Made by a program: the position numbers and the translations under genes. This document shows, one piece after another, positions 41,731 through 45,803 of a stretch of 45,803 nt of DNA; the stretch's first letter is position 1; each line of letters begins with the position of its first letter. The notes beneath the pieces were generated by a model. The model saw only the letters and a program-made list of their open reading frames with translations, searched no databases and was not told the origin of the DNA. The DNA is from Micavibrio sp. GTDB taxonomy: Bacteria > Pseudomonadota > Alphaproteobacteria > Micavibrionales > Micavibrionaceae. The DNA lies in assembly GCA_019634145.1 (NCBI GenBank), contig JAHQVU010000029.1, positions 1-45,803 of the forward strand, in the 5' to 3' direction.

Positions 41731-42948
41731 ATGGATTTTGCGAGCCTCTTGCCCTTTATCATTGCATTCGCCGCGGGCGTGTTGATCGCCAGCGTTTATT
41801 TTCTGCTCTCGCGTCAAAAATTGATCGCGGAAAGCGAGCGGGTAAAGGCGCAATTGGATGCACAAGCGCAGGCTTTCGATGTGGCTGGAAAAGTGCTGGA
41901 TGACCGCTTTAAAGCAACCGCACAGGACGCGTTGCAAAAGACCTCCGAGAGCTTCCTCCAGCTCGCTCAGGAAAAGCTTAAATCTGCACAAAATGACGGC
42001 GCCCACGATCTGGATAAACGTCAAAAAGCCATTGATGAACTCATGAAGCCTATGGCGGAAAACCTTAAAAATCTTGGCGCGGCGATTGAACAGGTCAAGG
42101 GCACCGACCGAGAGCTTAAGTCCGATCTTCAAAATCTCTCGCGTGAAACTGCACGCCTTGTCGGCGCATTGCGGGACCCATCCGCGCAAGGTCAGTGGGG
42201 CGAGTTTATCCTCGAAGGGCTATTGGAAAAATCCGGCCTTATGAAAGGCGTGCATTATCACACGCAAGCGACGTTAGAAGGCGGTCTGCGCCCTGATGCG
42301 ATTATCGAGATGCAAGACGGCTTTAAAATCGTGGTCGATTCCAAAGCGCCGATTAATCAGTTCTCCCAACGCCTATCCGAGGATCTAAGTGAAGCGGATT
42401 ACACCCAATTGATGGGCAATCTCGCCCGTCAGGTGCGCGAACACGTGAAAGCTCTGGGCAAAAAAGATTATTGGGAAAGTCTTGATAGCGTTGATTTTAC
42501 AGTGATGTTCTTGCCATCTGAACATATTTACTCCATCGCATTGCGTGCTGATCCGAGCCTCGTTGATTTCGCGGCATCAAAAAATGTGATCATTGCTTCG
42601 CCGACTTTGCTCATGAGCCTTCTGCGTGTCGTGGGCATGAGCTGGCGTCAGGTCGAGCTCGCCAAAAATGCGCAGGAAATTTCTGTGGCAGGGAACGAGC
42701 TTTATAAACGATTTCTCAAATTCACCGATCATCTGGGTAAGGTGGGTAAGGGGCTGCAATCTGCTATGAGCGGGTATGACGCTGCCATTGGCTCGATGGA
42801 GAAACAAGTTCTGCCCGCAGCGCGTAAATTCAAGGATTTGCAGGAAAGCGCAATCAGTGATGATGTACCAAGCTTCACTGCTATAGAGAGCGCGCCACGC
42901 CAAATTTCTCTCACCGCCGAGGATGAGGCCGAAAAAAAGCGCGCATAG
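41731..42948 (+). CDS. rmuC: DNA recombination protein RmuC family
   Basis: A 405-residue protein with an N-terminal membrane anchor (about 5-25), a long coiled coil (about 30-150) and a PD-(D/E)xK nuclease-like core: GQWGEFILEGLLEKSGL and the RPDAIIEMQDGFKIVVDSKAP motif with catalytic Asp/Lys. This matches RmuC, linked to suppression of inversions at repeats. The ATG 41731 has AAGGA eight bases upstream; the reading from 41623 crosses into the pilin-like gene's region and is rejected. def follows after about 145 bases. Confidence 0.95.
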   Translation: MDFASLLPFIIAFAAGVLIASVYFLLSRQKLIAESERVKAQLDAQAQAFDVAGKVLDDRFKATAQDALQKTSESFLQLAQEKLKSAQNDGAHDLDKRQKAIDELMKPMAENLKNLGAAIEQVKGTDRELKSDLQNLSRETARLVGALRDPSAQGQWGEFILEGLLEKSGLMKGVHYHTQATLEGGLRPDAIIEMQDGFKIVVDSKAPINQFSQRLSEDLSEADYTQLMGNLARQVREHVKALGKKDYWESLDSVDFTVMFLPSEHIYSIALRADPSLVDFAASKNVIIASPTLLMSLLRVVGMSWRQVELAKNAQEISVAGNELYKRFLKFTDHLGKVGKGLQSAMSGYDAAIGSMEKQVLPAARKFKDLQESAISDDVPSFTAIESAPRQISLTAEDEAEKKRA

Positions 42949-43092
42949 TAAAAGCGCTAGCCAGACCATATAGTGTCGCATATGAACAATCTTTTTTCCG
43001 CGCTTCCTTTAAACGCCGGGCATCGGATTTGATATGTCAAATATATTCGCTTCAATATTGACCTTTGCCCTAAAATCCGCTACCTGATTGGC

Positions 43093-43623
43093 ATGAGCAA
43101 AGATCTATATAATATTATCCTGACCCCCGACCCTGTCCTGAAAACCACAGCAGCGCCCGTGGATAAGGTCGATGACACAATTCGCAAACAAATGGATCGT
43201 ATGCTCGCCACAATGTATGAGGCACCGGGCATTGGTCTGGCCGCCAATCAGGTCGGCATCCTCAACCGCGTGTTGGTGATGGATTTGGCTGATCGCGAGG
43301 GCGGTGAAAAATGCGAGCCGATCTTTATGGCCAACCCGCAGCTTATCTATGAATCTGAAGAGCCAAGCGTCATGCTCGAGGGCTGTCTTTCTCTTCCCGG
43401 CGCAAATGCTGATGTCGAGCGCCCCGCAATCGTGCGCGTCAAATATCTGGATTATAACGGCAACGAAGCCGAACTTGAGGCCACTGGCCTTCTGTCCCAT
43501 TGCGTACAGCATGAAATGGATCATTTGGATGGGACGCTCTTTATCGATTATCTCTCCTCGCTCAAGCGGAATATGGTTTTGAAAAAAGTCGATAAGTACA
43601 AAAAACAGAACAATATTTTATAG
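43093..43623 (+). CDS. def: Peptide deformylase
   Basis: A 176-residue Fe/Zn enzyme that removes N-formyl groups from new proteins. All three motifs are intact: GIGLAANQVG, EGCLSLPG and HCVQHEMDHLDG (metal ligands Cys and two His). It lies 8 bases before fmt, the usual def-fmt pairing, giving matched formylation and deformylation. The ribosome site is weak. Confidence 0.98.
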   Translation: MSKDLYNIILTPDPVLKTTAAPVDKVDDTIRKQMDRMLATMYEAPGIGLAANQVGILNRVLVMDLADREGGEKCEPIFMANPQLIYESEEPSVMLEGCLSLPGANADVERPAIVRVKYLDYNGNEAELEATGLLSHCVQHEMDHLDGTLFIDYLSSLKRNMVLKKVDKYKKQNNIL

Positions 43624-43631
43624 GCGTAATA

Positions 43632-44561
43632 ATGGCCGAGCCTCTGAAAATCATCTTTATGGGTACGCCCGATTTTGCCGCGACCGCGTTAAAGGCAATT
43701 CATGAAAATTCTGCGCATGAGGTGATCGCACTCTATTCACAGCCACCACGTCCGAGAGGGCGCGGGCATAAGCTTCAACCTTCCCCCACACATGAATATG
43801 CGGATAGTCTCGGCATTCCTGTCTATACCCCGCTCTCGTTAAAAAAACGCGAGGCGCAAACCGAGTTCGCCTCACTAAACGCTGATATCGCAATCGTCGC
43901 AGCCTATGGCCTTATTCTGCCAAAGGCTGTACTGGATGCCCCGAAATATGGCTGCCTCAATATTCATGCCTCGCTGCTGCCGCGCTGGCGCGGTGCGTCG
44001 CCCATTCAGCGCGCAATCTGGGCAGGAGACGCTACAACTGGCGTGACCATCATGCAGATGGATGAGGGGCTGGACACAGGGCCAATGATTATAAAGGGTG
44101 AAATTCCGATCACGCCTCAAACCACGACCGCAACTTTACATGACGATCTGGCGACAATAGGCGCGGATTTAACGCTTAATGTTCTCAAAAATTTAGCCCA
44201 AAGTGGTCAATTAGAGGCTGAGCAGCAAAACGATGCCGAAACCTGTTATGCGCCGCTGCTCAAAAAAGAAGATGGGCGCATTGATTGGAGTCAAAGCGCA
44301 GCTGAAATCGATCGCCAAATCCGAAGCCTAAACCCATGGCCGGGCACCTACACGGACCAATTCAAGATCAAATCCGCTACGCTGACAAACGAAACCACCG
44401 ATAAGCCCATCGGAACACTCTTCGATAAACGCGGGTCTATCGCCTGCGGCGCAGGCAGCGTCCTGAAAATCACTGCCCTCCAACCCGCTGGAAAAAAAGC
44501 TATGGACATCCCTGCAGCCCTAAACGGAGGCTATATCAAAATCGGAGTTATTCTCGCATGA
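43632..44561 (+). CDS. fmt: Methionyl-tRNA formyltransferase
   Basis: A 309-residue enzyme that formylates initiator Met-tRNA. The motif NIHASLLPRWRGASPIQRAI contains the catalytic Asn and His, and the Asp is in DTGPMI. The tRNA-binding loop PPRPRGRGHKLQPSP is present. A C-terminal domain with INxxPWPG-type sequence (RSLNPWPGTYT) follows. Its stop overlaps a 48-codon small frame (ATGA). Confidence 0.97.
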   Translation: MAEPLKIIFMGTPDFAATALKAIHENSAHEVIALYSQPPRPRGRGHKLQPSPTHEYADSLGIPVYTPLSLKKREAQTEFASLNADIAIVAAYGLILPKAVLDAPKYGCLNIHASLLPRWRGASPIQRAIWAGDATTGVTIMQMDEGLDTGPMIIKGEIPITPQTTTATLHDDLATIGADLTLNVLKNLAQSGQLEAEQQNDAETCYAPLLKKEDGRIDWSQSAAEIDRQIRSLNPWPGTYTDQFKIKSATLTNETTDKPIGTLFDKRGSIACGAGSVLKITALQPAGKKAMDIPAALNGGYIKIGVILA

Positions 44562-44704
44562 ACCCCATCCCCGTGGGCTTTACGCCTTTTAACATTACAA
44601 TCGCGCTTGCAGGATTTTTGATTATTGCAGGCTGCCTCCTTACAAATGCATCTACAATCATGAAAGCGCTTAAGAAGATTCCCCGTGAAACACCAACGCT
44701 ATAA
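44558..44704 (+). CDS. Possible 48-residue membrane micro-protein between fmt and truA
   Basis: ATG 44558 overlaps the fmt stop (ATGA) and opens 48 codons: MNPIPVGFTPFNITIALAGF, then a hydrophobic helix LIIAGCLLTNASTIM and a basic tail. It overlaps the truA start by 20 bases. The ATGA coupling, transmembrane helix and basic end favour a real small membrane protein, but the short length means chance is not excluded. No family recognised. Confidence 0.45.
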   Translation: MNPIPVGFTPFNITIALAGFLIIAGCLLTNASTIMKALKKIPRETPTL

Positions 44705-45470
44705 AATCACCATCGAATATGACGGCGGCGCCTTTTACGGATGGCAGCGCCAACCCGATGTGCCCTCCGTACAGCAATATATCGAGGAGGCCATCACCAA
44801 ATTCTGCCAGCAAAATATCAGCATAACGGTGGCCGGACGCACCGATGCAGGTGTGCACGCAGCAGAGCAAATCGCGCATTTTGACCTTGTGCCCTTAAAA
44901 AGAAACTTAAGCGGTTTTGAAATTTGCAAAGCCTTAAACGCCCACCTTATCCCCCACGCGATTAGCATTTTGAATTGCGAGAAGGTCAGTGATGATTTCC
45001 ATGCGCGCTTTGCTGCCAAAAACAAACTCTATCGCTACCGCTTGGTAAATCGCCAGGCGCCTTTAACCAGAGATGTCGGCAGGGCTTGGCATGTCAAACA
45101 AAAGCTGGATGTTGAGGCCATGCGCGCGGCGGCAAAACACCTGATCGGCCAGCATGATTTTACTACATTCCGCGATTCCGATTGTCAGGCCAAATCCCCA
45201 GTGCGCACGCTTGATCGCCTCGATATCATCTCCCAAGGTTATGATGCGTACGGCGGCAAGGAAATCATCTGCGAGGCAGAAGGCATGTCGTTTTTGCACC
45301 ATATGGTTCGCAATATTGTGGGCACGCTGGTTTGGGTGGGCAAAGATAAATGGCCGCCAGAATATGTCCGCACCGCGCTAGAGACGCGCGACCGTACCAA
45401 AGGCGGCCCCACCGCTCCGGCGCAAGGGCTAGCATTGATAAGAGTGGATTATGGGATAAAAACCCTGTAA
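44685..45470 (+). CDS. truA: tRNA pseudouridine(38-40) synthase
   Basis: A 261-residue enzyme that makes pseudouridine at tRNA positions 38-40. The catalytic Asp lies in AGRTDAGVHA; KITIEYDGGAFYGWQRQP and FHARFAAKNKLYRYRLVN match the family. GTG at 44685 is the start (AAGAAG upstream). The gene follows fmt and the micro-protein frame, as in many alphaproteobacteria. Confidence 0.97.
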   Translation: MKHQRYKITIEYDGGAFYGWQRQPDVPSVQQYIEEAITKFCQQNISITVAGRTDAGVHAAEQIAHFDLVPLKRNLSGFEICKALNAHLIPHAISILNCEKVSDDFHARFAAKNKLYRYRLVNRQAPLTRDVGRAWHVKQKLDVEAMRAAAKHLIGQHDFTTFRDSDCQAKSPVRTLDRLDIISQGYDAYGGKEIICEAEGMSFLHHMVRNIVGTLVWVGKDKWPPEYVRTALETRDRTKGGPTAPAQGLALIRVDYGIKTL

Positions 45471-45527
45471 GGAACCTATAGCACCATAAAGCGTTGGCGG
45501 TTATATAATATAAAATTGAGGTTTACG

Positions 45528-45803
45528 ATGAAAACGATATCAAGGCTTTTAACTTTTTCGGCCGCGGCCATTTTGTCTATTTCAACCGCTAATGCGCAAG
45601 ACCCTGCCTACTATCAAAATCTCAATGACCTCAATAAGATCAATAATTATAGCCCCGACAAATCTCCGCGCCATGAAAATGCCGATGAAATTCTGAGCGA
45701 CCGTATTCTCGATAGAAAAAACGAGGTCATCGGCGAAGTGCGTAACGTTATCCTGAATGCCAATGGATCTATAGCCATGGTAGAAGCGCAGCTTGACCGC
45801 ATC
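45528..45803 (+). CDS. Secreted PRC-barrel-like protein, N-terminal part
   Basis: The first 92 codons of a gene cut by the right edge. A signal peptide (cleavage after ANA, about residue 22) is followed by a polar linker, then LDRKNEVIGEVRNVILNANG, which matches the PRC-barrel opening (xxGxxIGEVxDVxLxxxGxV). Start ATG has GAGG eight bases upstream. The function of such periplasmic PRC-barrel proteins is poorly defined. Confidence 0.75.
   Translation, partial: MKTISRLLTFSAAAILSISTANAQDPAYYQNLNDLNKINNYSPDKSPRHENADEILSDRILDRKNEVIGEVRNVILNANGSIAMVEAQLDRI

Noticed and set aside
43058-43086. TTGACC followed 17 bases later by TACCTG before def
   Set aside because: The -10 match is poor and would lie 7 bases from the start codon, too close for a normal leader.
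1-45803. tRNA, rRNA, CRISPR arrays, insertion sequences, integrases, restriction systems
   Set aside because: No clover-leaf regions, regular repeats or transposase/integrase motifs were seen on either strand.

Overview
The window reads as chromosomal DNA of an alphaproteobacterium. Support comes from the order sdhC-sdhD-sdhA, the adjacent plsY-dprA-topA genes, the rpmH/rnpA/yidD/yidC/engB block, threonine synthase next to an M16 processing-type protease, and class III CoA-transferase and UbiH-type genes. The predatory or host-associated deep lineages (Micavibrio-like) are a guess from the overall flavour, not something the sequence proves. Most genes are intact housekeeping genes. I saw no tRNA, rRNA, CRISPR array, transposase or prophage.

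Layout. 1-2492 (minus): start of the succinate dehydrogenase operon (sdhA cut by the window edge) and asd with a clear terminator. 2686-5184 (plus): a soluble four-part hybrid histidine kinase, 3 nt ahead of a membrane protein that looks like the Pycsar effector family (PycTM/DUF5706), with no nucleotide cyclase nearby. 5181-15032 (minus): a type IV pilus or type II secretion-like operon, read from high to low coordinates: response regulator, lipoprotein secretin, a secreted protein with repeated Ig-like domains, GspE-type ATPase, GspF-type platform protein, two bitopic inner-membrane proteins and two pilin-like proteins. A short prepilin peptidase is divergent from it at 15136. 15672-23091 (plus): CoA-transferase, pyrB, plsY, dprA, topA, yqgE, with a palindromic repeat that supplies the end of plsY. 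23098-27400 (minus): M16 peptidase, thrC, pdxT, pdxS. 27732-32913 (plus): RsuA-type pseudouridine synthase, two unrecognised or poorly known proteins, an outer-membrane barrel protein, a UbiH-type hydroxylase and a patatin.

33440-37948 (plus) is the rpmH-rnpA-yidD-yidC-engB neighbourhood, unusually split by a cation diffusion facilitator gene and a terminator after rpmH. 37945-40956 is a small accessory island: a 651-residue membrane protein and a small secreted cysteine-containing protein (minus), divergent from a 130-residue membrane protein (plus), with two Fur-box-like sites between them. A third pilin-like paralogue lies at 40963-41661, 34 kb from the main pilus operon. The window closes with rmuC, def, fmt, a 48-residue membrane micro-ORF, truA and the start of a secreted PRC-barrel-like protein.

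The most promising things to follow are the kinase/PycTM pair, the pilus system with its Ig-like/HR-like protein and pilins lacking Glu5, the Fur-box-controlled unknown island, the CTG start inferred for the secretin, and the repeat-derived plsY C-terminus.
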